A stretch of 64,000 nucleotides of DNA from an uncultured Lachnospiraceae bacterium. Its GTDB lineage: Bacteria; Bacillota; Clostridia; Lachnospirales; Lachnospiraceae. The position numbers and the translations under genes are program-made. Shown here piece by piece: positions 8,916-17,543 of this stretch. The stretch is from the NCBI GenBank assembly GCA_902779355.1, contig CACZBF010000006.1, forward strand, positions 62,001 through 126,000, in the 5' to 3' direction. The number at the start of each line of letters is the position of its first letter. Position 1 is the first letter of the stretch. The notes beneath the pieces were generated by a model. It ran no database searches, was not told the DNA's origin, and was given only the letters and a program-made list of their open reading frames with translations.

Positions 8916-9797
8916 TTAATACCCTCTCAGCTTTTTTCTGACAGTCATTTCACTTTCGGAGATTGTTTTTTCCGTTCCACCCATGATCATGGTCGCCTCA
9001 TCAACCCGACGTTTCAACATATCCATCGCATGAATCGTCAGACTTGCTTTTTGATCCGTGCCCCACATCTCGTGAGATAATGTGACATGTCTTTCAATTA
9101 CACATGCCCCCATAGCAGCCGCTATCACCGTAGGCTCCAATCCCATCTCATGTCCGCTATATCCGACTAGACAATGATACCTCTCTCGAAGTGTTGGGAT
9201 CATCCGCATATTCAGCTCATTTAATTCTGCCGGATATGATGAGTTTGTATGCAACAGAATAAAATTGCCATCACAATACTTATCCAATAACTCCACGGAT
9301 TTATCCAATTCTTCAAATGTTGTCATCCCTGTTGACATTATAATTGGTTTCCCGCTCTCTCCGGCCGCTTTGATCAAGCCCTCATCCATGTTTGCTGCCG
9401 ATGCGAGTTTAATAAAAGGAACATCATAATTCAACAAAAATGTCAAGCTTGGTTCGTCCCATGGCGAAGCCGTCCACGAAATCGGCTTTTCTCTGCAATA
9501 AGTATCAATATAATCGTATTCTTCTTTTTCAAACTCTATTCTTTTTTTGTACTCCAGATAGGTCATCTCTCCCCATGGGGTTTCACGCATTACGTTTTTC
9601 TGTGCTTCCGGAACCGCAATGTCGGGCGTGCGTTTTTGAAACTTTACGCAATCCCATCCACAGGCAAATGACGCATCTATTAGCCTCTTTGCAATTTGAA
9701 GATCGCCATTATGATTAATCCCTATCTCAGCGACAAAATATGGGGACGATGTTTCATCCACCTCGTGACCACCAAGTTTAATTGTATGTTTTGGCAT
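8916..9797 (-). CDS. NeuB-family sialic acid synthase-like aldolase
   Basis: 293 residues. The NeuB TIM-barrel signatures are clear: FVAEIGINHNGDLQIAKRL, VKFQKRTP, SPWDEPSLTFL, PFIKLASAANM, IIMSTGMTTFEEL, LLHTNSSYPA, VGYSGHEMGLEP and ERHVTL, then WGTDQKASL. The enzyme condenses phosphoenolpyruvate with an aldose to give a 2-keto-3-deoxy acid. The antifreeze-like SAF domain found at the C-terminus of many NeuB proteins is missing, so it is shorter than the usual 340-350 residues. Only one base separates it from the radical SAM gene. Which nine- or eight-carbon sugar it makes is not determinable. Confidence 0.9.
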   Translation of the reverse strand: MPKHTIKLGGHEVDETSSPYFVAEIGINHNGDLQIAKRLIDASFACGWDCVKFQKRTPDIAVPEAQKNVMRETPWGEMTYLEYKKRIEFEKEEYDYIDTYCREKPISWTASPWDEPSLTFLLNYDVPFIKLASAANMDEGLIKAAGESGKPIIMSTGMTTFEELDKSVELLDKYCDGNFILLHTNSSYPAELNELNMRMIPTLRERYHCLVGYSGHEMGLEPTVIAAAMGACVIERHVTLSHEMWGTDQKASLTIHAMDMLKRRVDEATMIMGGTEKTISESEMTVRKKLRGY

Positions 9798-9801
9798 GTC
9801 C

Positions 9802-10287
9802 TTATTCTCCTTCTTGAGTTAAACATCTGTAAAGATCTCTGATAACGCCCTCGCCGCCCCCTTTTTCCGATATCCAATCAGCCACTGCTAAAATCTCTTC
9901 TTCGGCATCCCGAGGTGCGGCTTTATATCTAACAATTCCCATTGCAGGGAGATCGTTCAAATCATTTCCTACAAACAACACGTTTTCTGTATTTATGCCA
10001 TGTGCTTCACAATACTTACATACGACTTTTTCTTTATCGGACACGCCATGAATCACATCTATCCCAAGCTTTTCCGCTCGTCTGGAAACAACCCTGTTAA
10101 TTTCTGTCGAAACGATGATTTGCTTGATACCCAGTTTTTTAATCTTTGATATAGCGTATCCATCTCCCCGGTTAACAAATACCGATTCCTTCCCGTTTTC
10201 ATCAACAAGAAGTCGATTATCAGTCATCACTCCATCAAAATCATATATTATTAACTTGATAAGGTTTTTGTTCAATTGTCGTTCCAT
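9802..10287 (-). CDS. KdsC-like HAD-family sugar-acid phosphatase
   Basis: 161 residues, the size of KDO-8-phosphate phosphatase. The nucleophile and acid/base pair are Asp16 and Asp18 in IIYDFDGVMTDNR. NRGDGYAISKIKKLGI and VSTEINRVVSRRAEKLGI are hallmarks of the KdsC and NeuA C-terminal phosphatase group, and VGNDLNDLPAM supplies the Mg-binding acidic pair. It would remove phosphate from the product of the NeuB-like synthase next door. The ATG lies inside the 3' end of the polysialyltransferase-like gene (47-base overlap), which is large but typical of coupled genes, and I found no better start. Confidence 0.88.
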   Translation of the reverse strand: MERQLNKNLIKLIIYDFDGVMTDNRLLVDENGKESVFVNRGDGYAISKIKKLGIKQIIVSTEINRVVSRRAEKLGIDVIHGVSDKEKVVCKYCEAHGINTENVLFVGNDLNDLPAMGIVRYKAAPRDAEEEILAVADWISEKGGGEGVIRDLYRCLTQEGE

Positions 10288-11422
10288 TACCCACTCGTTC
10301 TCTGACTGATTCTGTAAGCTGTTCTATAGACTCCGGTTGATAAAAATGATTGCATCGTGATTGCACAATGTCAAATAGTTTATTGTAATTGGTAATAAAA
10401 TCAACTCCCAAAGACTGCTTTGTTATCGGAATAATCTTATTCAATGTATAGGTTTCTTCATCCAACCCCAAAAGAATATTCGGCATGATCAACGCCGAAC
10501 TATGTATACCAATAATCGTTTTCCCTTTTATTCCCCCATTAAGGTAAACTAATTCCCATGGAATGTCGTCTTCCATAAACACCACGTCGTCTTTTATGGA
10601 ATCATATTTCTCGAACGAATCTCTTGGATGTTTTTTTATGATAATACTATTCTTTCCAACTTCTTTAAGTATAAATCTCAGGCAATCTATAACCAGTCTT
10701 TCATCAAACCAGCCCTCTGAAAGTGTATCTAAAAAAACAATAGGATACTCTATGTCATGATGTTCATAAGCAAAAACCTGATTTAAATAGCCTATCCATT
10801 CTTGATCCTCAATGTCTATCAGTGGTACATCTACCAATTCATGCTCAGGATGATGTACAACATATTCTCTTGACGTCACATAAATATCGTATGTATGTCC
10901 GGGTCCCTTATCCAACCCCCACTTCTTTCTGTCAATATGGTTCAATATTTTTCCAAAGGAAGAGTTTGAATGAATCAAACAAGATCCTGGACCATCCGTC
11001 ATATAACATGATAATCCATCTGTCATCAAATGCCATTTATAGTTATGATGTCGCTTTATAGAATACTTAAATAAATAGTAATAAAGCCACGTGGGATTCC
11101 AAAAAAATACTTTCTCATACTCGCCAGGGTCTGCTGCAATATAATGTATCACCCCACGCTCCGGAAACAAAAAGAATAATAACTGTTCTTTCATCCGAGG
11201 AGCCTTGATCGGCGAAAAATACACTCTTGAAAACATAGACTCTAATATATGTCTATCATAGATCGATCCTAAGAGTTCACCTTCCAGCACTATGTCTACT
11301 TTTTTATGACACAGCAATGTCTTTTTGATCTGTAACGCAAACATGAGTTCATGTCTGTTGATAACGAGCATGAGAGTCCTGTCCGTGTCGTTAGTTTTTT
11401 TCTTTCTATCAAAGGCTTTCAT
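10241..11422 (-). CDS. Polysialyltransferase/sialyltransferase-like protein
   Basis: 393 residues, soluble. IIIKKHPRDSFEKYD contains the HP motif and IGIHSSALIMPNILLG the SS motif seen in bacterial sialyltransferases of families GT38, GT52 and GT80. The order HP then S-S and the 390-residue length fit the GT38/GT52 type. The family transfers a CMP-activated nonulosonic acid onto a glycan. The genes that follow encode the likely donor pathway. The acidic GGG-like motif near the N-terminus is not obvious, so the acceptor and linkage are open. I saw no convincing ribosome site just before the ATG; a GGAG stands further upstream. Confidence 0.65.
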   Translation of the reverse strand: MKAFDRKKKTNDTDRTLMLVINRHELMFALQIKKTLLCHKKVDIVLEGELLGSIYDRHILESMFSRVYFSPIKAPRMKEQLLFFLFPERGVIHYIAADPGEYEKVFFWNPTWLYYYLFKYSIKRHHNYKWHLMTDGLSCYMTDGPGSCLIHSNSSFGKILNHIDRKKWGLDKGPGHTYDIYVTSREYVVHHPEHELVDVPLIDIEDQEWIGYLNQVFAYEHHDIEYPIVFLDTLSEGWFDERLVIDCLRFILKEVGKNSIIIKKHPRDSFEKYDSIKDDVVFMEDDIPWELVYLNGGIKGKTIIGIHSSALIMPNILLGLDEETYTLNKIIPITKQSLGVDFITNYNKLFDIVQSRCNHFYQPESIEQLTESVRERVGNGTTIEQKPYQVNNI

Positions 11423-11465
11423 TCATTTCAATGCATCTCCAAGATCACTTTTAGACGATATCATA

Positions 11466-12335
11466 TCAAATCATTTTAGGCGCTTCTGTCAAACGGATAT
11501 AACGATAGTTCTTCCCTGAGTGTTCTTCTATAAAGCGATAATCTTCCACGCTTATTTGCATTGTGATACTCTGATTATTATTACAATCTATAGTATAGTC
11601 TATAGAGCAATTTGCAATTAGTTCCTTCTCATCGATTGTAGAAAGAACCACATATTCTTCTTTCCCAACAGTCACAATTTCATATCGCCTTTCATCCTCA
11701 ACCGAAGAAGTAAGAACAACAATAAACCCTGATACCAAAAGTACAACACCGATAGTCACAAGAACCGTAGAGATCACTTTTAGCGCCTTTTTTACTTTTT
11801 CCTTTTTGATTCGATTTGAAATCACATATAAAGGCATCGATATCGATACTATTACCACCAAAATCCAAGAAATACTATCATAATGTTTCTCCACAAAACC
11901 GACTAAATTTTTTAAATTATCATTATTCCCCGCTCTATGTACTATAATTTCAAAACTCTGTACCCCAATAAGCCCCATCTCCACAGCAAAGAGCAGACTT
12001 ATAAGAAAATCATCTATAAATGAAGGTTTTGCCTTATTCAGCAACGGCAGCTTACGATAGTAAATCGGAAGCAGCAGCAAGAGTACCATTGCTAAAAGAA
12101 GCAAAAAATAGAGAAGCTTGTCACCGATATCCGTCACAAAATATCTACGAGGGATGTGAAAAAAGGCTTCGCAATCTGTCTGGTATATTTTTTGATAAAC
12201 ACGGTTTAAAATGAAATATCCTAGAGGAACTGTTGCCACTATCACGGCAACTACATCCTTCCATCTTTTGGCAAATCCTTCTATTTTTGTCCAAAGACTG
12301 GTACTATTTTTTTGCTCTTCATGATCGCTTTCCAA
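11466..12335 (-). CDS. Unknown membrane protein with five predicted helices
   Basis: 289 residues, not recognised. A hydrophilic N-terminus (MESDHEEQKNSTSLW) precedes five hydrophobic helices at about 29-46, 73-94, 106-130, 152-170 and 184-210. An 80-residue C-terminal domain follows that is probably extracytoplasmic (DERRYEIVTVGKEEYVVLST, then a strand-rich stretch). It sits between the polysialyltransferase-like gene and the WecE-like aminotransferase and is on the same strand. It could be a regulator, anchor or assembly factor for the glycan, but nothing in the sequence decides. Confidence 0.6.
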   Translation of the reverse strand: MESDHEEQKNSTSLWTKIEGFAKRWKDVVAVIVATVPLGYFILNRVYQKIYQTDCEAFFHIPRRYFVTDIGDKLLYFLLLLAMVLLLLLPIYYRKLPLLNKAKPSFIDDFLISLLFAVEMGLIGVQSFEIIVHRAGNNDNLKNLVGFVEKHYDSISWILVVIVSISMPLYVISNRIKKEKVKKALKVISTVLVTIGVVLLVSGFIVVLTSSVEDERRYEIVTVGKEEYVVLSTIDEKELIANCSIDYTIDCNNNQSITMQISVEDYRFIEEHSGKNYRYIRLTEAPKMI

Positions 12336-12378
12336 TAAAACTTTCCTCTCCGCTCTAGCTCACTTATACTATATGGCA

Positions 12379-13509
12379 CTATCTCTCATAATATCTATAT
12401 ACCGAGTCTATAACAGTTTTTGATTCTTCATCATTCAATCCATAAAACAACGGCAACCTTAAAAGCCTTTCGCTCTCCCTTGTTGTATACCTATCTTCAC
12501 CCGAAAAATAGCCAAAGCGTCTTCCAGCGGGCGAAGAATGTAGCGGCGTGTAATGAAATACTGCGTCTACACCCTTATCTTTCAAAAAACGAATCATCTT
12601 TGTTCTTTCATCAAGATCTTTAACCTTGATATAGAACATATGTGCATTATGCTTGCATCCTTCTGGCACAGCAGGACGTTCTATCAACCCTCTTTGTTCT
12701 AATAACTCAAAAGCATCATAATACTTTTTCCATGTATTCATTCTATTAGCTAAAACAACATCCGCTTTCTCCAACTGTGCCCATAGATAGGCCGCATTCA
12801 GCTCACTTGGAAGACAACTATCTCCCTTATCAACCCATGTATACTTATCTACCTGCCCCCGATAAAACCTGGAACGATCTGTCCCTTTTTCCCGATATAT
12901 TTCTGCCCGCTCATTATATACAGGATCGTTTATAATAAGCGCTCCTCCCTCACCCATAGAATAGTTTTTGGTCTCATGAAAGCTGTAGCATCCAAAATCT
13001 CCGATTGTGCCAAGCGCCTTCCCTTTATATTTGCTCATAACTGCCTGTGCTGCATCTTCAACCACCTTGAGATGACGCCTTTTTGCGATATCCATGATGA
13101 CATCCATTTCACATGCAACACCCGCATAATGCATCACGATGATTGCTTTCGTACGATCTGTAATGGCACTTTCAATGAGAGACTCATCTATATTCATGGT
13201 GTCCGGACGAATATCAACAAAAACAATCTTTGCCCCCATCATCACCGGTGCCGTAGCAGTACTTGAAAATGTGAACGACGGAATAATAACCTCATCTCCC
13301 TGATGTATATCGCACAAAGCCATGGCCATATTCAGTGCAGTTGTCCCACTGGTCGTCAGCAAGGCTTTCTGGGCACCAAATCTCTGTTCTATCCAATCAT
13401 GACACTTTTTTGTAAATGGTCCGTCTCCCGACAAATAGCAACTATCAACAACTTGAGAGAGGTATTCTTTTTCCTTTCCAACCGAAACCGGATTATTAAA
13501 CGGAATCAT
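12379..13509 (-). CDS. wecE: WecE/RffA-type dTDP-4-amino-4,6-dideoxygalactose transaminase
   Basis: 376 residues, unusually close to enterobacterial WecE along its length: MIPFNNPVSVGKE, DGPFTKKCHDWIEQRFG, VFVDIRPDTMNIDESLIESA, MHYAGVACEMDVIM, EDAAQAVMSKYKGKALGTIG and SFHETKNYSMGEGG with Schiff-base Lys181. WecE aminates dTDP-4-keto-6-deoxyglucose to dTDP-4-amino-4,6-dideoxygalactose (thomosamine). No RmlA/RmlB genes are in the window, so the keto-sugar substrate would come from genes elsewhere. The assignment is strong for the family and good for the activity. Confidence 0.87.
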   Translation of the reverse strand: MIPFNNPVSVGKEKEYLSQVVDSCYLSGDGPFTKKCHDWIEQRFGAQKALLTTSGTTALNMAMALCDIHQGDEVIIPSFTFSSTATAPVMMGAKIVFVDIRPDTMNIDESLIESAITDRTKAIIVMHYAGVACEMDVIMDIAKRRHLKVVEDAAQAVMSKYKGKALGTIGDFGCYSFHETKNYSMGEGGALIINDPVYNERAEIYREKGTDRSRFYRGQVDKYTWVDKGDSCLPSELNAAYLWAQLEKADVVLANRMNTWKKYYDAFELLEQRGLIERPAVPEGCKHNAHMFYIKVKDLDERTKMIRFLKDKGVDAVFHYTPLHSSPAGRRFGYFSGEDRYTTRESERLLRLPLFYGLNDEESKTVIDSVYRYYER

Positions 13510-13552
13510 ATACTTTTTCCTTTTATCTGCTTAAAACACATAAACATTATGA

Positions 13553-15004
13553 CTATGTTTCCGGGGGGGTGTGTACAATAATGTTTTTTTGATAGTAAGC
13601 TCCTACTTCCAGATTACCAAGATACCGATAGTCTGTGTCATCTGAAGCGAGCCAAATCTCTACAAATCCGTCAACTGGTGCTGGTAAAGCATCAATTACC
13701 ACATCTTCTTGTGGAGCCTGTTCTATCTGTTGATAAATATCTGACACCTCACCATAATATGCCTGAATCTCTCCATTTACAAGCGCTTTGCTAAGTTTAT
13801 AAATGCTCCCATCCTCTATACGATAGGGCATTAGCACTAGCACCACCACGGCAATCATCAATATGGTCACGACGAAAAGTCTCTTATTGTCAATTTTAAT
13901 TATACTAAGACGAAATCTCTCCCCCGCAAGGATAGCCAATGTCACAAATCCCATAATCAGAAAAAAATCTACAACAAACAGAGTCCGATTGGGGAGATAT
14001 GGGGAATCATATCCCAAACACGCCAAAAAAGCAACTCCCATAGAAACGAGCCAAAATGAAATCACCTCAAAAAGTCTGACTCGATCTTTGTTCTCGTTTT
14101 GCGCATATGTCCACAAAAAAACCGCTAGAAGTAATACAAAAAACACACTGTCTTTAAACAATCTTTCTGTCTCTACAACAAAGATTCTGAGTGAGCAAAA
14201 AAGACTCCTGAATACATGCGTCTCTCCTAACAAATCGTGTCTTGCAAAATTCCCCGGTGCCAGCAGATTTAGAAGCGGAATCAAGATAGCTATAATGATA
14301 TATACAATTCTATAATCACGTTGTTTTTTCAGAAATTCCATATAAATGAATAACGTAATAAAAAAAACAAAGCATGCCATTGCGATTGTCTGATTTCCAC
14401 CGGATGCAAAAAAAAGTATACTTAGTGAAACAATCTGGTAGGCAACCTTATTTCCATCAATTCCCTTCAGAAAAAGGGCAAAACCAATCAATAAAAGGCT
14501 TAATTCGACGGAATAATCCACCGCTCCCGCAAACCAAAAGACAACCTCCGTCCATGATTTATAATCAAAAAAACTCCAAAGTATACATGCAGAAACAAGA
14601 AGCCAAGAATTCAGCCTATATCCCTTTATATGCAAAGCAGTATATGTAAAAAAAAGAATCGATCCACATAGTAAAGCCATATTGAGAACCATGATCGCAC
14701 TTAACTGCGGAGCTCCCATTCCGACTAACGGATTCAACAAATAATACAAAAGTGACGAAAAATAATGACCACCCCAGCGAAACCAAGAGGCTATCGTCAT
14801 TTGTATTGCTTTCAATATCGGATTGGACGTCGATGATTGAAAATCAAAATACTCTTTGGCCAGACTAAAATCATCTGTATTATAAATTGTATATGCCGAC
14901 GCCCATGACATAGCTCCACAAGCAACCACCAAAAGGACCATGCTCGCAACCATTGCTATTCTGATGCCATATATAGTTCTCTTCCTTGAGATTTTCATTT
15001 CCAT
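13553..15004 (-). CDS. Polytopic membrane protein, GT-C-like (DUF6056-type)
   Basis: 483 residues with about eleven hydrophobic helices over residues 12-410 and a short soluble C-terminus (from DGSIYKLSKAL on). An acidic loop after helix 1 (YNTDDFSLAKEYF) and WFRWGGHYFSS recall DUF6056-like membrane proteins, which occur in glycan loci and resemble GT-C transferases. It lies near the GtrB-like gene at 16607 and the methyltransferases between them, which suggests a lipid-linked donor and transferase set. Met3 (MKISRK) is an alternative start. The function is not established. Confidence 0.65.
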   Translation of the reverse strand: MEMKISRKRTIYGIRIAMVASMVLLVVACGAMSWASAYTIYNTDDFSLAKEYFDFQSSTSNPILKAIQMTIASWFRWGGHYFSSLLYYLLNPLVGMGAPQLSAIMVLNMALLCGSILFFTYTALHIKGYRLNSWLLVSACILWSFFDYKSWTEVVFWFAGAVDYSVELSLLLIGFALFLKGIDGNKVAYQIVSLSILFFASGGNQTIAMACFVFFITLFIYMEFLKKQRDYRIVYIIIAILIPLLNLLAPGNFARHDLLGETHVFRSLFCSLRIFVVETERLFKDSVFFVLLLAVFLWTYAQNENKDRVRLFEVISFWLVSMGVAFLACLGYDSPYLPNRTLFVVDFFLIMGFVTLAILAGERFRLSIIKIDNKRLFVVTILMIAVVVLVLMPYRIEDGSIYKLSKALVNGEIQAYYGEVSDIYQQIEQAPQEDVVIDALPAPVDGFVEIWLASDDTDYRYLGNLEVGAYYQKNIIVHTPPET

Positions 15005-15016
15005 TGCCTTCTGACC

Positions 15017-15799
15017 TTATATATATGACTCAACCTTTCTTGCTAAACACCCGCCATTCCAATGATCAGTTGTCAACTCGTTCTTGCCACCATACTCAAA
15101 AAAAGAAAGCACTTCAAATCCAGTCTGTGTCAAAAACAGTTCCACCTCATATTTTGAAAAATAGCGCATCTTCTCATGAATCTCAAATGCTCTTGTCCTA
15201 TCATCATGACTCAGAACATAATAATAATCTAATGCTAGACAATTTTCATCTGGCAAGAGTTTAGCATTCGATATTCTGATAATCTCCGTTGAATCCACTT
15301 TTTTCTTGATATGTCTAGGTTCAAGCTTGTTCAAAAACAGAGCAGGTTGATGATAAAAAGAGAATAGAAATACCCCATTATCATATAAATTTCTATTGAT
15401 TGTTTTCAGGAATGACATGACGGCTACATTTGTCAGCTGATATCCTATTACATGAGCCAACGCAATCGCTGCATCCCCTTTTTGCGAACCATACTGTTCC
15501 TCACAGCCCGCATCCTTACACAAATACTCTATATTATCCTTATTATGCTCTTCCCTTGCAAAAGATATCATATCAGCGCTTCGATCAACACTGATCACTA
15601 TGTCAAAAGAGGGCGAAAAAAACTCCGAGTATGCACCTGTACCGCAGCCGACATCCAACAGCACATGCTTATCAGGAATCCGTTGTCCAAATATTTGCAT
15701 TATATAATCAACTTCCGTTTGGCATTTGTCTTCTCCTAGAAAAAAACGGTCATAAATTTCAACCATATCTTCAGAAAACGAGTCCGAAAGTACTTTCAT
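15017..15799 (-). CDS. Class I SAM-dependent methyltransferase
   Basis: 260 residues. Motif I is HVLLDVGCGTGAYSEFF (about 45-61) with VISVDRSADMISFAR (motif II) and DAAIALAHVIGY (motif IV region). The layout is that of Methyltransf_11/25 small-molecule methyltransferases. It is 12 bases upstream of the polytopic gene and directly downstream of a second methyltransferase, so two methylation steps may occur in this sub-cluster. The target is unknown, most likely a sugar or lipid-linked sugar given the neighbours. Confidence 0.85.
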   Translation of the reverse strand: MKVLSDSFSEDMVEIYDRFFLGEDKCQTEVDYIMQIFGQRIPDKHVLLDVGCGTGAYSEFFSPSFDIVISVDRSADMISFAREEHNKDNIEYLCKDAGCEEQYGSQKGDAAIALAHVIGYQLTNVAVMSFLKTINRNLYDNGVFLFSFYHQPALFLNKLEPRHIKKKVDSTEIIRISNAKLLPDENCLALDYYYVLSHDDRTRAFEIHEKMRYFSKYEVELFLTQTGFEVLSFFEYGGKNELTTDHWNGGCLARKVESYI

Positions 15800-15819
15800 A
15801 TCTCACAATCCTCTGTTAT

Positions 15820-16620
15820 CTATTTTTTCACTACACATACAATACTGCTGCCGTATGATATCTTTTTTTCACAATAGATCTTATTTAGCTCTCTATTTTC
15901 AAAAAAACGTAGTCCCTTACCTACAACCCCCTCCGGTTCTAGAAACTGCTTATCTGTGACACGTTTTTCTTCTTCTGCATTTCTTTCCGAAACTTTATGG
16001 ATAAACGGTAGCTTCTCAAGCAGATGCCTTCTTACAAAAATCGGGATCCATAAAAATTGAAAGCAGTAATTACTATATAAAACTTCAAAGCCGACCTTAT
16101 GAACCACTTCCGTTAGTCTTGCAATTATATATCTCCGAAAATGTCCATCTGCCTCATCTTCACTACTCCACAAGTTCATAAATGCAGGAACCGATAATAG
16201 TCCTACCCCTCCTTGTGGCATCTTATCATAAACGTTTTTCAAAAAGGATTCTTCCTCTTCTATATGTTCCAGCACATCCGTACACATGAATTGTGAAATC
16301 AATCCTTTATATTCTTGAAAAGGAATATTGAGAACTTTTTTGCACCCTCTTTCCTTTGCATTTTCACATGCTTTTTCGGTGGGCTCTATGAGTGTCACAT
16401 CATATCCTGCATTCTGTACAGCCTTTGTATTAAACCCGTTCCCCCCCCCTATATCCAATATCATCTGTTTCTTGTTAAAGAACTGGTTTATCAAAAACAG
16501 AAAAATTTTCTCCCGATGCTGATACCACCACGATTGATCCTCCAGTTCATAATACTTCTGTTGTCTGCTGTCAGTATAGGCCGTTGACCGATATTGATTG
16601 TTGGCATCAGTATGATTCAT
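15820..16620 (-). CDS. Class I SAM-dependent methyltransferase with G9 tract in motif I
   Basis: 266 residues. Motif I is ILDIGGGNGFNTKAV (54-68), then DVTLIEPTEKACENA and CTDVLEHIEEE. EDQSWWYQHREK near the N-terminus and DGHFRRYIIARL resemble the gene at 2830-3618, and both lie beside a GtrB-like GT2. The three glycine codons of motif I form nine G in a row on the coding strand. A one-base slip there would destroy the reading frame inside the SAM site. Its start overlaps the GT2 gene at 16607 by about 14 bases. The substrate is unknown. Confidence 0.85.
   Translation of the reverse strand: MNHTDANNQYRSTAYTDSRQQKYYELEDQSWWYQHREKIFLFLINQFFNKKQMILDIGGGNGFNTKAVQNAGYDVTLIEPTEKACENAKERGCKKVLNIPFQEYKGLISQFMCTDVLEHIEEEESFLKNVYDKMPQGGVGLLSVPAFMNLWSSEDEADGHFRRYIIARLTEVVHKVGFEVLYSNYCFQFLWIPIFVRRHLLEKLPFIHKVSERNAEEEKRVTDKQFLEPEGVVGKGLRFFENRELNKIYCEKKISYGSSIVCVVKK
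16441..16449. repeat. Nine-base C/G homopolymer in methyltransferase SAM motif
   Basis: Nine C on the plus strand (G9 in the coding strand), encoding the three glycines of DIGGGNG. It is the longest G/C homopolymer I noticed in the window. Confidence 0.92.
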
Positions 16621-17542
16621 CGCAATTGAGACTCTCCTTGACGATATATAAAGGTCTATCCTTATTCATATCAAAAATATTTCCCAAATAAACACCGATA
16701 ATTCCCAATGTACTCAATATCATTCCTCCAAACAGAAAAATAGCAGCCACAATTGTTGTCCATCCCTCCGGATTCGCATGAAATGCAAAATAAGAAATCA
16801 GCATGGCTACGAGATAAACAAACGATCCTATTACTGCAACCACGCCTAAATGGATAGGCAAGTAAAGCACTCGATTGGAAAATGATGTCATCATCCTTAT
16901 GGCATAATCTACTTTCTTTTTAAAATTATAGGACGACTTTCCCTCATATCTACACTCATGTTCAAACACAACAAAATCATGATCAAATCTAAGCCACATC
17001 AAGAACATTCCAAAGTCTCTTCCCCGGTCTTTGGATTCCTTGTAATAAGCTGCCGCTCTACTACTGGCAATCAGATACGTTCCTATTTCATAGTCAAAAG
17101 GAATCTCAGCAAAAAAACTGAATAATCTATGAAAGAGAAGTGCAAAAAAACGGCTAAGCGGAGACGCTTTTATATTATTTCTTCGCACAAAAACAACATC
17201 TACTTCTTTCTCTTTTACCATTCGATACAATTCAGCAATATGCTCAGGTGCATCCTGTAGATCACAGTCCATTGTAATGATCCATTCACCCTTTGCCTGC
17301 CTTACACCTGCAGTAATTGCTCTGTCCTGACCGCAATTATGTGTAAAATGTAGAGCTTTCACGCGTTTGTCCTGCGCAACTATCTTTTTTATCTCTTCCC
17401 AGGATCCCATCTCATCACAATCATCTACCAGTACAACTTCAAAAGAAACTTTCATTCCTTCTATTGTACTCACTATCCGTCTATACAGTTCAGGCAAGGC
17501 GGATGGGCAACCATACACTGGTACTACAACTGATAATTCCAT
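16607..17542 (-). CDS. GtrB-like polyprenyl-phosphate glycosyltransferase (GT2)
   Basis: About 311 residues. I place the start at the ATG at 17542 (MELSVVVPVYG), one base after the upstream stop and preceded by GAGAGA. A longer frame from 17566 exists. The catalytic part has VVPVYGCPSALPELY, VLVDDCDE and MDCDLQDAPEHI (DxD). Two C-terminal helices (about 225-248 and 258-285) follow, then FDMNKDRPLYIVKE, the typical end of GtrB proteins. It should load a sugar onto undecaprenyl phosphate. The likely partner is the polytopic protein at 13553-15004. Confidence 0.87.
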   Translation of the reverse strand: MELSVVVPVYGCPSALPELYRRIVSTIEGMKVSFEVVLVDDCDEMGSWEEIKKIVAQDKRVKALHFTHNCGQDRAITAGVRQAKGEWIITMDCDLQDAPEHIAELYRMVKEKEVDVVFVRRNNIKASPLSRFFALLFHRLFSFFAEIPFDYEIGTYLIASSRAAAYYKESKDRGRDFGMFLMWLRFDHDFVVFEHECRYEGKSSYNFKKKVDYAIRMMTSFSNRVLYLPIHLGVVAVIGSFVYLVAMLISYFAFHANPEGWTTIVAAIFLFGGMILSTLGIIGVYLGNIFDMNKDRPLYIVKESLNCDESY

Positions 17543-17543
17543 T

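Noticed and set aside
16891-16905. Further copy of the GATAAT/ATTATC element (ATAATCTACT) in the GT2 gene at 16607
   Set aside because: It matches only about ten bases, lies in the middle of coding sequence and is not near a start codon, so it is probably chance.
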